A DNA stretch of 64,000 nt from positions 30,686,605 to 30,750,604 of the forward strand of contig NC_045130.1 of NCBI RefSeq assembly GCF_007655135.1. The letters run 5' to 3'. This document shows, piece after piece, positions 46,993 through 58,282 of the stretch (position 1 is its first letter; each line of letters begins with the position of its first letter). The stretch comes from Punica granatum (Eukaryota; Streptophyta; Magnoliopsida; Myrtales; Lythraceae). A program made the translations under genes and the position numbers. The notes below the pieces were generated by a model. The model was not told the DNA's origin. It saw only the letters and a list, made by a program, of their open reading frames with translations, and searched no databases.

Positions 46993-48869
46993 TTCAATTA
47001 ATAAACCAACCTCAACTTTCTTTTATTTTCTGTTTTATTTTGTCTAATTTCGTGTATTAAAATTGGCTTGAATGCAATTATATTACATGATCTTCCTCTT
47101 ACAGAGTTACTGACATATTCAGTACTAAATCAACAAAGTCACTACTAGAACGATATACATACGAAAGTAACTAAGAAGACATGAGTTTGAGTGGCCTAGT
47201 CGGATGATGAATCAGGCTCCGAAGATCCCGCAAACCGATCGAAAGCGAAGTTGGCCGATAGGAGGGAGAGTGCATATGATTGGTCTCTAGACGTTTTTAC
47301 CTGTTGTAGTCAGTTACATACTACCCGGAGCGTTCCTTCCGGTCCAAGGACTCATTTGGGCCGTCGATGGACAGAAAGGCCCAATACAGATGGGGCCTCG
47401 AACAGGTGTCGAATCTTTTTTTCTGGGTTTCGGGCTTGTCAGATGGGCCGAGGCCCACAGGACCTATCAAATTAGAATCTTGCAACTGATTACCTCCTTT
47501 TTTTTTTTTTTTCCCTTGCGCAAAATAACTTTAGGGCAAAAGCAGGCGGTCACCAATAGTAAAGAGAGGGAGGGCAGATTTTTGTTCATATATGTCCAAT
47601 TAAGAGGGTTTTTATTTTCTTTTTTATTTTAATTCCTTATAAGTAGGGGAATAAATTGGTTAATGAGTTTGTTAATAGGTGAAACATTAGAAAAATTGAA
47701 GCAGCTATGGTATCAAATTTTTCTTAAATAATAGTGTAAGATATGTCGTAGAAAAATTCCCTAGAACTCATAACCGAAAGAAAAGATCATCTAGAACTCA
47801 TCCCGATAGCACCGATGGACTTAATTTCTAGTCTATTATCATGCTGAAAAATTGGAAACCCGATATCATGAAGTTGAAGGACTGACTCATGAAGTCCATC
47901 TACAGTGCAAGTCCAAGGATTGATTGTGCACCTTGTCCATTGAAATACTAAATAGGGATAATTGCAAAAAAGTTTCAATATTTGGTCTTAATTAAAAATC
48001 TATCCTAACATTTTTTTTGGGTAATCATCTGTCCTGACATTTTGATTAACTAGTGTTGGATGAAAAGATCTGTGACCAAATTTTAGCTAATATATTTGAT
48101 TATGTTAATCATCGGTCATTTTTATCTCTTCAATTGACATTTCAACAATATAGGAGCAGGCACTTTTTAATACAACATGAAAATCAGGTATATTCATTAA
48201 AAATCTGATTTCTATGTCACCATTATATGCAACAAAGTGACCGATCGTCGCGGCCACTTGTATCTGTAAGAGGCTGGAGTAGACGGGGATGGCTCCTTCA
48301 GACTATTCAGTTATCCAAATTTCACAAGCCGAGGTCAAGGAAAACAAATAATATTTTAGCTGGTCAATGTAGCAAACTTTGAAATAATAGGCATTTTTCT
48401 CGCAATAATTGAAATAGTCACATAAATCTTTAATTTTCTGCAAATATTGGATTTCTTTATAATTATTATTCTCATATAAAACAATGTGCCAGCAGGCTAG
48501 GCAATTGGCTGGCTTCTTGGATCTCACAAATGGGATGCTTCCCGAGTGTTGGATTTCATTTTTATTTTGGAGGTCAAGGCTCCATAAAAATCATTTTCAA
48601 AAAATTGCCAATTTATTCTATAGATATCCCCAACCCAAGACCATCAGAATCGTAAGCATTTATTGGATCGCTCAGCACCAATGCATTTATATGAATCAAC
48701 TCTTGCTTTTGCTGACTTCTCAAGTCTCCTTGTCGGATTTCGCATACTGACCTCACATGCATCCGGAATCGATCGATGGCTTTCAAGTGACATCACCACG
48801 TGGAAATCTTCCTCGCAATTAGTAATTGTTGATAAAAGATAATCAACCCACTATGTATCGATTTATGTG
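46993..48869. other. Intergenic DNA
   Basis: Short open frames only, none with a recognisable motif. A T run lies at about 47497-47512. No gene called. Confidence 0.4.
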
Positions 48870-49035
48870 GTTGGCGCCTATTCCATTTAAACAAAGTCTC
48901 GAGTTCGATTTTTATAAATGAAAAAAAAAATTCACGATTGGAGAACTCTACCCTTTAGTGAGTTCACCTAGCCCGAACCTGTATTAGTCGGGACGTATTT
49001 GCATTTCGAATAAAAGTTTATATAGAACGAAAAAT
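48870..49035 (+). mobile_element. tRNA-derived SINE copy
   Basis: TCTCGAGTTCGATTT is box-B-like. It is followed by an A run, then GAGAACTCTACCCTTTAGTG and a TATTAGTCGGGACG stretch, the body of the SINE at 7785-7960 and 11066-11507. Confidence 0.5.
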
Positions 49036-49419
49036 TAATGTGCCCATTAATTTATGAAAAAATACTAAGTTCTGCTAAAAGTGTGTGTCTAATTATCCTC
49101 ATAATATATGTGAAATATATTCTTTTAGTTAAATATATTAACTACTAATTTAATTATTTAATGCGTATTAAATTATAGATATAACTGATATTGAACCATT
49201 AAAATTAATCTTGTTCTATATCGTTTAGTACTTGATGTCAATAATTATGGAAAGCTCTTATCTTTATGGAGAAGCAAATTCATATAATTATTATAAGAAA
49301 TAATAAGTGATAGTATATAAGAAATCGTGAAACGCATGAGATAGAAGAGTCATAATAATATCATTTTATCTTATACTTCCTCGATGATAATTTGTTGACA
49401 CTGCAAGAAATCTGTCCTA

Positions 49420-49850
49420 TATAGAAGGACGTTTCCGTCTATAAAGTCATAAATTTCGTCTCTACAAGGCCTATAGAGACGGAATTGAGATGGAATCCAT
49501 TCCGTGCTAAAATGGTGTGTCCCAATGCATTGAGATTGGCATTTTCCGTCTCTATGCCTTCAGACGGAAACTTCTATCTTTCTTTCGTCTCAGTAAGACA
49601 GAATTGGAGACAGAACATGCGGCTCATGTAGACGTGCCATTCCGTCTATGAGCCATGGACGGAATGTCAGACGGATTATTCCGTCTATAAGCCATGGACG
49701 GAGATTCAGACGGATTATTCCGTCTCCTTGGACGGATTGCTATCTGTCTATAGTTTCGTATTAGAGAAACGGAATAGGCCTTCCCTAGTTAGACTTATCG
49801 CCGTGTCTCGTAGAGACGGAACTGTTCATCCTGTTCCGTCCGTAATGGAA
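49420..49850. repeat. CACTA subterminal repeat array (left)
   Basis: More than ten copies of TCCGTCTATA/AGACGGAAT-like motifs in both orientations, including a tandem doubling of a roughly 42-bp unit (GAGCCATGGACGGA... / AAGCCATGGACGGA...) near 49640-49730. Confidence 0.82.
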
Positions 49851-50107
49851 GGGGAAAAAAATACAACATAAATATTCGAAATCCTCCTTGCAAATTATAC
49901 ACACAAACATATTTCATAACTTCAGAGTTGCTGATTAGTTCAATTACACATTAATAGACTTCATCTATACATCAGTCACAAAATATACACATAAACATCC
50001 ATATAGGTCTAATATACGCATAAATATCCATATAAGTAGTATAGGGAAAGATAGCCATAGATAGCAAATCATTAATTGTGTATAATTAATTTGATACACT
50101 TTTCGTC

Positions 50108-51905
50108 CCTCTGTCCACTGAAGCTATAGGTGATCGTCCTAGACATATTGGCTCTCCTGAACACGCAGAGTCTCCTGGACATGATGGTGATGCTGCATCT
50201 TCGGTTTCTCGAGTTGTCAATCAGTCTGATGAATCTATGGACTCTACACAGGTGGCTCAAGCCAATGATCCTGCTCCTTAGAGAACTCATTCGATGGTGA
50301 CCAGGTCTCGTGATGAGACTCTCCTTGCTCCTCGTTTTGTCATTTCTCAACATCCTGTTGCCTTTTCTGTTTTTGCTTATCTATAGGAACCTCGCAGCTT
50401 CTCTTCGGCACAAAAAGATCCACAATGGAGAGCCGCCATGGAAGAAGAGATCCAGACTCTTATTAATAATCATACATGGGATCTAGTTCCTGCTCCTCCT
50501 TCGAAAAATATTATTGGCTGCAAATGGGTTTACAGGATTAAGCAAAAGGCTGATGGCACAATTGACAGGTATAAAGCCCGTCTTGTTGCCAAGGGTTTTA
50601 ATTAGCGAAAAGACATTGACTATGAGACATTCAACCCTGTTATTAAACCAGTTACCATTAGAGTTGTCCTTTCTATGGCCGTCTCTCTTTAGTGGCCTAT
50701 TCGACAGTTGGATGTGAGGAATGCATTTCTTCACGGTCATCTCAGTGAGGAAGTTTATATGAGTCAGCCTCCTGGATTTGTCAACCCTCTCCGTTCAGAC
50801 TTTGTCTGTCGTTTGAGATGCTCTCTCTATGGTCTTAAACAAGCTCCACGCGCTTGGTTCCAACGTCTAAGTAACTTTCTTATGAGCTTGGGATTTACCC
50901 GTTCAATGGCAGACTCGTCACTATTTATTTTACGGGGCAGGACTTACACAATCCTTATTCTTGTGTATGTTGATGACATTATTCTCACGGGTACTCCGGG
51001 GGCTCCTTTTAACTCACTAATGACTGCACTTCATAAGGAATTTGCAATGAAGGACCTAGGACCGCTCAACTATTTCCTTGGTATGGAGGCTACGTTCGAC
51101 AAGACATGACTACATCTCACTCAAGCGAAGTATGTTCATGATATTCTTTCGCGAAGTTCCATGTTGGATTGCAAGCCCATTAGTTCACCTGTTAACGGGT
51201 GCCGCCTTTCTCTCCATGATGGTGATCCTTTTGAGGACCTTTCTCTCTATCGGAGTGTTGTTAGGAGCCTTCAATATTTGACTCTTACAAGACCTGATGT
51301 TGCATTTTCCGTCAATCAAATAATACATAAACCCACTACAACTCACTGGTCGATGGTAAAGCGCATTCTTCGGTATCTCAAGGGAACTATTACTCATGGT
51401 CTCTATTTTAAACCGGGCCCCATATCTTCCCTGCATGACTTCTCTAATGTCAATTGGGCTGGCAATCCCGATGATCGTCGTTCTGTCAGCGATTTTGCTA
51501 TTTTTCTTGGTCCCAATCCGATTTCTTAGAGCTCCAAGAAGTAGTGGACTGTAGCCCTTTCCAGCACCGAGTAAGAATATAAGAGTCTGGCTAATGTCAC
51601 TACAGAAATCATCTAGATTCAATCTTTACTTTTGGGAGTTCGTCTATCTAGTCCACCAATTCTATGGTGCGACAATATCTCGGCTATCTATCTCACAGCA
51701 AATCCCGTGTTTTATGCTAGGACCAAGCATATTGAAATAGACTATTTTTTTGTACGCGAATGTGTATCTTACAGGCTACTCATCAGCTTCATCAACATCG
51801 ATGATCAACTTGTTGATAGTCTTACCAAAGGGCTTACTAGTTCTCGCTTCTCAGCACTTCATCCAAGCTCAATGTTGCTCCCTCCCCACTGCGCTTGCGA
51901 GGGAG
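50108..51905 (+). pseudogene. Copia element 2 reverse transcriptase and RNase H
   Basis: RT starts near [15 protein letters not shown] (about 50410-50460) and includes [40 protein letters not shown] (50700-50760), the catalytic VYVDDIILTG (about 50963-50992) and FAMKDLGPLNYFLGM. RNase H is recognised by DFSNVNWAGNPDDRRS (51432-51480) and [11 protein letters not shown]. Five or more in-frame stops: expected Gln in GFN-stop and KK-stop-WT, expected Trp in IS-stop-SSK. No initiation point; a dead remnant. Confidence 0.88.
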
Positions 51906-52070
51906 TATAGGGAAAGATAGCTATAGATAGCAAGTCATTAATTGTGTATAATTAATATAATACACTTTTCATACTTGTATCCACAATTTTTTACACAATT
52001 GCAGTATAAATATTAGCATACAACCTATGAACAATATGTTAGATTTCTCACAAGCATTATGAATTCCTTT
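51906..52070 (+). repeat. 3' LTR of Copia element 2
   Basis: The first 65 bases match 50040-50105 with few differences. The right end is set by the TAAGTAG direct repeat rather than by a CA terminus, so it is approximate. Confidence 0.6.
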
Positions 52071-52099
52071 AAGTAGTTTACCTGGTTAATCATAAACCT

Positions 52100-54782
52100 A
52101 ATAACACAAATATATATTCAATCATCATGAGCAGCTTCATCAAATACTTAGCACCTCTATCCTCCAACTCATCAGAGTCGCTATCCTCATCCTCCGACTC
52201 CGACTCGTTAAATTCCTCATTATTGGAATCCTCCTTGGCCTACTTAGATTTTTTGGGAAGGCGAGAGTTAACTACTAAAGGAGCACTATGAGACAAAATT
52301 CGTCGTTTCTCGACAGACATTGTGCTTCACAGATTGAACCCTCCACCTTAGCTTTTTGTTTCATTATTCTCTTAATCTTACCAAGATATCTGCAAGTCAT
52401 ATGGCTCTTGAATGAGAATATGATATTAAACAAAGACACATATTTAAAGTGTATAAGATCATACCTCTCAAATGGGTACATCTATCTAAATTGGATTGGG
52501 CCTCCATTACGGGCATCCTTTATCAGATGTACAGGTAGATACTCCATTACATCGAAAAATCCTGGTGGAAAAGTTCTTTCTGATTTGCATATGATAACTT
52601 ATATACTCTCCATTTTTTCCAAGTCTGCCTCCCTTAATGTTTTGGAGCACAAATATTTGAAAATTTTACTAAACTCTGCTAATGGCTTCCAAATATGCTC
52701 CGACATATTTTTTTAAAGAGATGGGAAGTAATTGTTCCATGAAAACATGACAGTCGTGGCTTTTCCACCCACTGAACTTTCTAGTTAGAACGTCAACACG
52801 TCGAGCAATATTGGACGAATAACCTTTAGGCATTCGGGGACTCTTTATCCAATTACATATAGATTTTCTTTGATCTTGTGAGAATGTATAGTTGGCCTTT
52901 GGCTTCCGAACTCGATTGTTCGGCAGTTGCTCACAATGCAATTTACCTTGCCTACAAAATACCTCTAAGTCCAAGCATGCTTTTCATTATTTTTCGTCTT
53001 CCCCTTCACATCCATTATAATATTAAAGATGTTGTCAAACACATTCTTCTCAATATGCATGATGTCCAAATTGTGTCGGAGTAGATTATCATTCCAATAA
53101 GGTAGTTCTCAAAATATACTCTACTTCATCCAGTTGTAAGTAAGACCATATCCCGGCATCTTACAAGAACAACCACAATCGATGACTTTTGGCAAATCAC
53201 AAAACATTTCCCAAACCTCAAAAGAGGCGAATTCTTGAGGAGGAGGATCTTCTTCGACTCTTCTCTTTCGGAAACCATTCAAATTTGACTTGAATTGGTG
53301 GTCTTGGGGTAAATATTGACGATGACAATCAAACCCGCAATTCTTCCTGCCATACTTCAAGGTGAGCGCCTTGCTTGAACCCATGCAATAAGGACATGCT
53401 AATTTACCAGCTGTCATCCAGCCAGATAAAATACCATATGCCAAGAAATTATTTACAATCCACAACAACGATGCTCTCAAAGTGAATTTTTTTTTCCCTT
53501 TAGATATCATAAGTCTCCATCCCAAAGTCCCATAATAATGTCACGTCATCGTAAGAGGTTGTAGGTACACATCTATTTTACCTTTTGGATTCTTAGGTCC
53601 ATGAATTATACAAATCAAGAACATGTAAGGTGATGCCATGCACATCTGAGGTGGCAAGTTGTAAAGAGTGACAATAATAAGCCAACATGAATAAGGGCTT
53701 GTGGATTGACTGTAAGGGTTGAACCCATCCAAACAAAGATCTAACCTCACATTCCAAAGTTCAGCTGCAAATGTTTCATGTACATGATGAAAATCCTTCC
53801 GTGCCTTCCCATCCAAAAGATGACACACAACCCGTCTTCTCTCCAATTCTCATAGTGCCAAGTCATGTGGGTGCTGAACTCGTCAATGTGTAAAGCCATT
53901 TTAACCTAGGAATGATCGGCAAGTAGTGTATTGTATTCACTGGAACCTGCTTCCTAGTTTTCTTCGTACTTGCATAACGTTTTTTATATCGAGCTGAACC
54001 ACAGAACCTGCAAGCAGTCGCCTCGGAATCATTCTTATAATACCGCATACAGCCATTCACACAACAATCGATCTTCTGTCTTGGCTAACCAAGCTTCGAG
54101 AAAATCTTCTTCATCTCGTAATAGTTCTTCTGAATATTATGTAAGATAGTGATTATTTCGCACAACTTCAACACCTCATCAACAGCATCATGGAGCAAAT
54201 TCCAGTCACTTTTAATGCTCATCAATCTAACAATAACAGCCAAAGTAGAATGAGATGTGAATTATGGATATAATGGTTAATTGTAGTAGTTAAGAAGATC
54301 ATAAAATTATTTAGCATCAACATTAGGCTCTTCCTTGTTGTCACTCTCTCCATATCAATATCTTCATTAGCATTCTCATGGAACTCATACCCAAGTTCTT
54401 GTCTAGTAGCATCATAAATCATTTCATCAATCCTTCGCAACTGATCATCATGATTAACATTCTCCTGGAACTCATACCCAAATTCATCAACTCTTCGCTG
54501 CGGATCATCATAAAAACTCTGTTTTGCACTATGGACATGAGATTAACCTCCCTATGATCCGTCCAATACTAATAATTAGGTTTGAACCCCGAAATCAATA
54601 GACGCATCATCACTTCTTCCTTTGATCGCATGTAACCTCGTTTTCGATATTTTACGCAAGGGCATCTAATCGTGCCCTCCATTTGATATAGTCTCAATTG
54701 TTTGGCGTGATGTATAAATTCTTTAACCCCATTAATGAACTCCTGTTTGAGTCCCACACAGTTTGGATAAACATCCATAATC
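52100..54782 (-). pseudogene. CACTA transposase (TNPD/TNP2-like), decayed
   Basis: The minus strand carries the blocks of plant En/Spm transposases in order. An N-terminal transposase-associated region comes first (VKEFIHHAKQLR and IRCPCVKYRKRGY, 54569-54740; one Cys of the CPCxxC motif is Tyr). The core follows: CRFCGSARYKK and PRLKWLYTL (53863-54060), DGFNPYSQST, YNLPPQMCMASPYMFL and KIDVYLQPL (53541-53760), then FLAYGILSGWMTAGKLACPY (53380-53460). The C-terminal DUF4218-type region is FSQDQRKSICNWIKSP, SHDCHVFMEQLLPI (52700-52900), MYPFERY and CRYLGKIKR. An acidic tail lies near 52150-52240. Stops and frame changes throughout show it is dead. Confidence 0.9.
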
Positions 54783-55239
54783 TATGTGGAGGAATATCCA
54801 CATTGATCTGCGTATAAATACAAACAATTATAGAAGATTCGACACAAAGAGATCAACAAAAGGAAGATCTTCCAAAAAAGATCTATATATATATATATAT
54901 ATATAAACGAACCAATAACAGTATATATGTTAAGCACAATTATATATATGAGAGTATATACAACATCTATATATATAAGCAAATGGGGGTTATAACTAGC
55001 TAGGTTCTCCAGATCAACTATATATACATATACAAAGAATTTCGAACTTTTAAGTGAGAGACTTACCGCAAGAAAGGAAGCTCGGGACGGTGGGGGATGG
55101 ATGGGAACTTCAGATCCCTTGAAAATCTCGAGTGCTTGGGTGTGGGAACGATGGGGGAATGAAATCTCCGGAGCTCCAGTGCTCTGTATGTGTTTTTGCT
55201 CTCTGTTCAATGAAATAAAGGAAATGTTCGAGTTTGGTA
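54783..55239 (-). other. CACTA 5' region upstream of the transposase
   Basis: Should hold the transposon's own promoter and first intron. A (TA)n run lies at about 54878-54904. A 213-residue open frame here has no recognisable domain and covers the subterminal repeats, so I do not call it. Confidence 0.4.
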
Positions 55240-55610
55240 AAGTAAATCTATTAGAGATGGAATTTGGTATAGAAAGTTCCGTCTCAAATTGAGACCGCCA
55301 TATAGACGGAATATTCCGTCTCCATGATGTATGAATGGAATTATCGGTCTCTAATTCCGTCCTTACTCTTGGAACGGAATATTTGAATGGAATATTCCAT
55401 CCATAATGTTTAGACGAACACAACCGTCTAAAATATCCGTCTATATGTTTATAGACGGAAATATTCGTCTCTAGGTTCGTACCTACTTGTATAGTCTGAA
55501 AGTTCTGTCTCTATGTTAGTCTATAAGGACTCTGTTCCAATGCCGTCCAAAATTCCGTATCAAATATGGACGGAGTGGCTTCCATCTCAATATTCCATCT
55601 ATATAAAACA
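55240..55610. repeat. CACTA subterminal repeat array (right)
   Basis: Many CCGTCT/AGACGGA-type motifs in both orientations, the counterpart of the array at 49420-49850. Confidence 0.82.
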
Positions 55611-55678
55611 GTTTTCTTGTAGTGTGAGTTTCTCTCATCGATGTATGTGTTTCTCTTATTGATGCACGTGTCTCTTTT

Positions 55679-55835
55679 TCAGTTATAATAGTCTAGTACA
55701 ATAAAATGAAAATTTTAATAACTAATAAAAGGTCATGGATAACCACACTGAATATTAAATTCGAAATTTTTTGGTTATCAGGTGAGAGTGTACTCCATTG
55801 CATTATATCCTCTTTGACTTTGTCTCTCTTCTACT
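55679..55835 (+). mobile_element. SINE-like repeat copy
   Basis: CAGTTATAATAGTCTAGTAC, AATAACTAATAAAAGGTCATGG and TGGTTATCAGGTGAGAGTG followed by CTCCATTGCATTATATCCTC. The same order is found at 61970-62130 and, partly, at 6024-6298. Confidence 0.5.
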
Positions 55836-56639
55836 CGCTATAAGCTCACTGTTCTGTAACACCCTAGCTAGCTTCTGATGAAAATTTAGCTATATTTATA
55901 AGCAAGGATTAAATTATTATTCAATAATGACTTGGTGAGATTTTTAAGAAATCAATTAATGGCAAGGGTACTGGACGAACTGGCTAGCTAGGGATGCGGC
56001 CAAGAGAAAGGAGAAGATCATTAAAGCTTCGTCTCCGGATCTAATAAATTTTTAATAGAAGACATTGAATGATCATTTAATGATCAGCAATCGAGATATA
56101 GAAATGTCGAATCTTTTGATTATGCCTTACTCCGTATGACATGAGATGAGACCTTGCTTTATTCATTTATTTATCATTTGTCAGGCCTCCATCTTTCAAA
56201 ATAGTAACTTAAATTTCGAAGAAATTTCAGATGCTCACTTGGTATGGATCATATTAATTGCAGTTTTTTTTGGTGTTTTCTCAGCCAATATGTGGGAGTA
56301 AAACTATTAATCAACGTTAATTGAATATAACCTGAAAAAACCTTTTTTTCCGGTAGAAAAACATGAAAATCCTTTGATAATACGTTTGGGAAGAAATCGA
56401 CCAAAAAGTTTAAGAACTTTTGAACGATAGGTTACCTCCTCCAAAAGCAACCTAAAGAGCATATTGTCAGACATATTATGTAATCTCAAATTAATGTGAT
56501 TACCTCTCCCGGCTAGAAATGAACTTTTTCTTTTCTATTCGTTCATTAATTCACGTGTCTTTATAAAGGAATCTCATCATTTTCTATTTTTCCTTTTTAT
56601 GTTATAACTTTTAATTGTAAGTTGGAAGTATGTGGCTTG

Positions 56640-58140
56640 TATTAGGACAAAAATTGTAGAAACTAAACAATAAAGATAATGTATCATTGAGCATTTTTAC
56701 AAAAAAATTGCACTTTCCTCGGTGTAATTAGAAAAAAAAAAAAGAAGAAAATTTCACGCTTTACTCAGTGAATTGGTAGATGTGTTTCGTATTCTAACTA
56801 ATTAAATTAAATAACTAAATAATTAGGATATGCAAATTTTGGCTGAAACTTCTCTGGGCATAACTGTAATAGTTGTTCTTACCTTTGTGTGATATACTTT
56901 TTAGCCCTCTAAATTTTTTAGTTTTCCTCGTTTGACCTTCAAAGAAGTGTATATGCTTCATGATTTAGAGAGAGATTGCTTCCTTACGACTTTCTTGTTC
57001 TAATAATAAATTATGTAGTGAAATAATTGTGAAACATATATATATTTTTGGTAGAATTCCTTGATAAGCGTAACTTCTCAATTATCGAAAACACAATGTC
57101 AATATTAAATTATCAAGCAGCAAATGTCAATATTTTATTGCGCCTTATAATTAAGCAATTCCAATGTCCTCTAACTTTCCGCATTCTGATTATTGTATCG
57201 TTGGTGGCTTGATTTTAATATCCCCCTTTCTTGTGCACTATTAAAAAGGAAACCGGATCAGTTCAATTAACCACGACTGGGAGTAAGGCTTCAAAATTGA
57301 GTTTCTAAGTAGTGATAGTCTCTTACTATAGATCTTGGATCAACTTTGTAACCGAAAAAAAAGTAATAATAGTGAAGAATACCTCACTATCAAAATATAG
57401 AATTGAATCGTATAATCGTAAGTTTTTATAAAAAAAAATTTAAACTTAGTGCTCTGAAAGTAATTTCATACATATTTTCACGAATAATAACCTTATTCGA
57501 GATAAAATTGAGGATCAATATACATTCCTATTAATATTCAACGAAAAAAAAAATTCTCTTGTTTTAGTTTCCAAGCGTCAATTTTGTATAAGCTTAAAAG
57601 AAATTATAAATTAATTCTTATTTTTTTTATGTTGTAAGAGCTAAAAGATCTATGAATTTCGTTTAAATTGAGCTAAAAATTATAATAAAGTATTTTCATT
57701 TTTTACTCAATAGACTCAAGTTTCTAATAATTTCTACACAATAAACTTGCATTTCAATACGAATCTATCAGATTTAAGTTTTCACGGTGAGTTAATTCAC
57801 CATGAAATATAAAAACATAAGTTTTTAAAAGTCAAAATCTAAGTTTTTGACTGCATTGGTTGAGAAAGCTTTACTTTTCAGTGAGCTGATCCAATTCGAA
57901 CTTGAGTTAGTTGCAGATCCCGAAAAATCATTTATGCAAGAATATTATAGCAGTGTCGAGCAAAACGTATTGAAATGCGGTATATACATATACGCGACTG
58001 TTATAGCCAGGTCGTGTATTTGTTTGACCGTATGGAGTCCGACCCACGTAACCCAATTTCTTTGGCTAATGAATGGCTCAATGCTAAAAATAATAATATG
58101 TACGACTCAATTATAAAATTAGACAATTATCAGCGAAAAC
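56640..58140 (+). repeat. Segmental duplication, copy 1 (upstream of the AGP-like gene)
   Basis: Ordered blocks recur at 60755-63790: AAAGATAATGTATCATTGAGC (56671), GGATATGCAAATTTTGGCTG (56826), GCTTCATGATTTAGAGAG (56955), AACTTCTCAATTATCGAAAA (57071), GCAAGAATATTATAGCAG (57935), TATGGAGTCCGACCC (58030) and TTTGGCTAATGAATGGC (58060). The arrangement is collinear with insertions. It directly precedes the promoter of the gene at 58283. Confidence 0.75.
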
Positions 58141-58165
58141 CGCAGGGATCCCGCCCTTAAATCCC

Positions 58166-58172
58166 TATAAAA
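58166..58172 (+). promoter_or_regulatory. TATA box of the AGP-like gene
   Basis: TATAAAA in CCCTATAAAACCCCC, 111 bases before the start codon. Transcription would be expected about 30 bases downstream, giving a leader of roughly 85 bases. Confidence 0.7.
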
Positions 58173-58282
58173 CCCCCACCTTCATTGCCTTTGAAGATTC
58201 AGAGCCCTTTCTCTCCTCTCTAAATAGGATAGCAAACCTTAATTTTAGGATAGAAGAGAGAGGCCATTGACTTATCCCAACA

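Larger units (their letters stand above)
50040..52070 (+). mobile_element. Copia element 2, internally deleted, inside CACTA
   Basis: About 65 bp of LTR (TATAGGGAAAGATAGCCATAG..., 50040-50105) is followed directly by the end of the pol linker, so the rest of the 5' LTR, gag, protease and integrase are missing. RT and RNase H remain, then a polypurine-like GCGAGGGAG and the 3' LTR from 51906. A 7-bp direct repeat TAAGTAG lies at 50033-50039 and 52070-52076, overlapping the expected 5-bp duplication. The 3' LTR end is not a standard CA and is therefore uncertain. Confidence 0.78.
49399..55624 (-). mobile_element. CACTA (En/Spm) DNA transposon, 6.2 kb, with Copia inside
   Basis: The left end CACTGCAAGAAATCTG and the inverted right end CACTACAAGAAAACTG match at nearly all positions of a roughly 27-bp TIR. 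TGA at 49396-49398 and 55625-55627 is a perfect 3-bp target duplication. Both ends carry dense subterminal copies of CCGTCT/AGACGGA (49430-49850 and 55260-55590), the expected binding repeats. The transposase is on the minus strand. A deleted Copia element (50040-52070) is inserted near the left end. The ends are in better shape than the coding region. Confidence 0.92.

Noticed and set aside
49420..49850. Clustered CCGTCT repeats considered as a CRISPR-like or satellite array
   Set aside because: Repeats are short, in both orientations and irregularly spaced next to a CACTA end; this is a subterminal binding array in a plant genome.
54782..55423. 213-residue minus-strand open frame
   Set aside because: Overlaps CACTA subterminal repeats and AT microsatellite; no recognisable domain.
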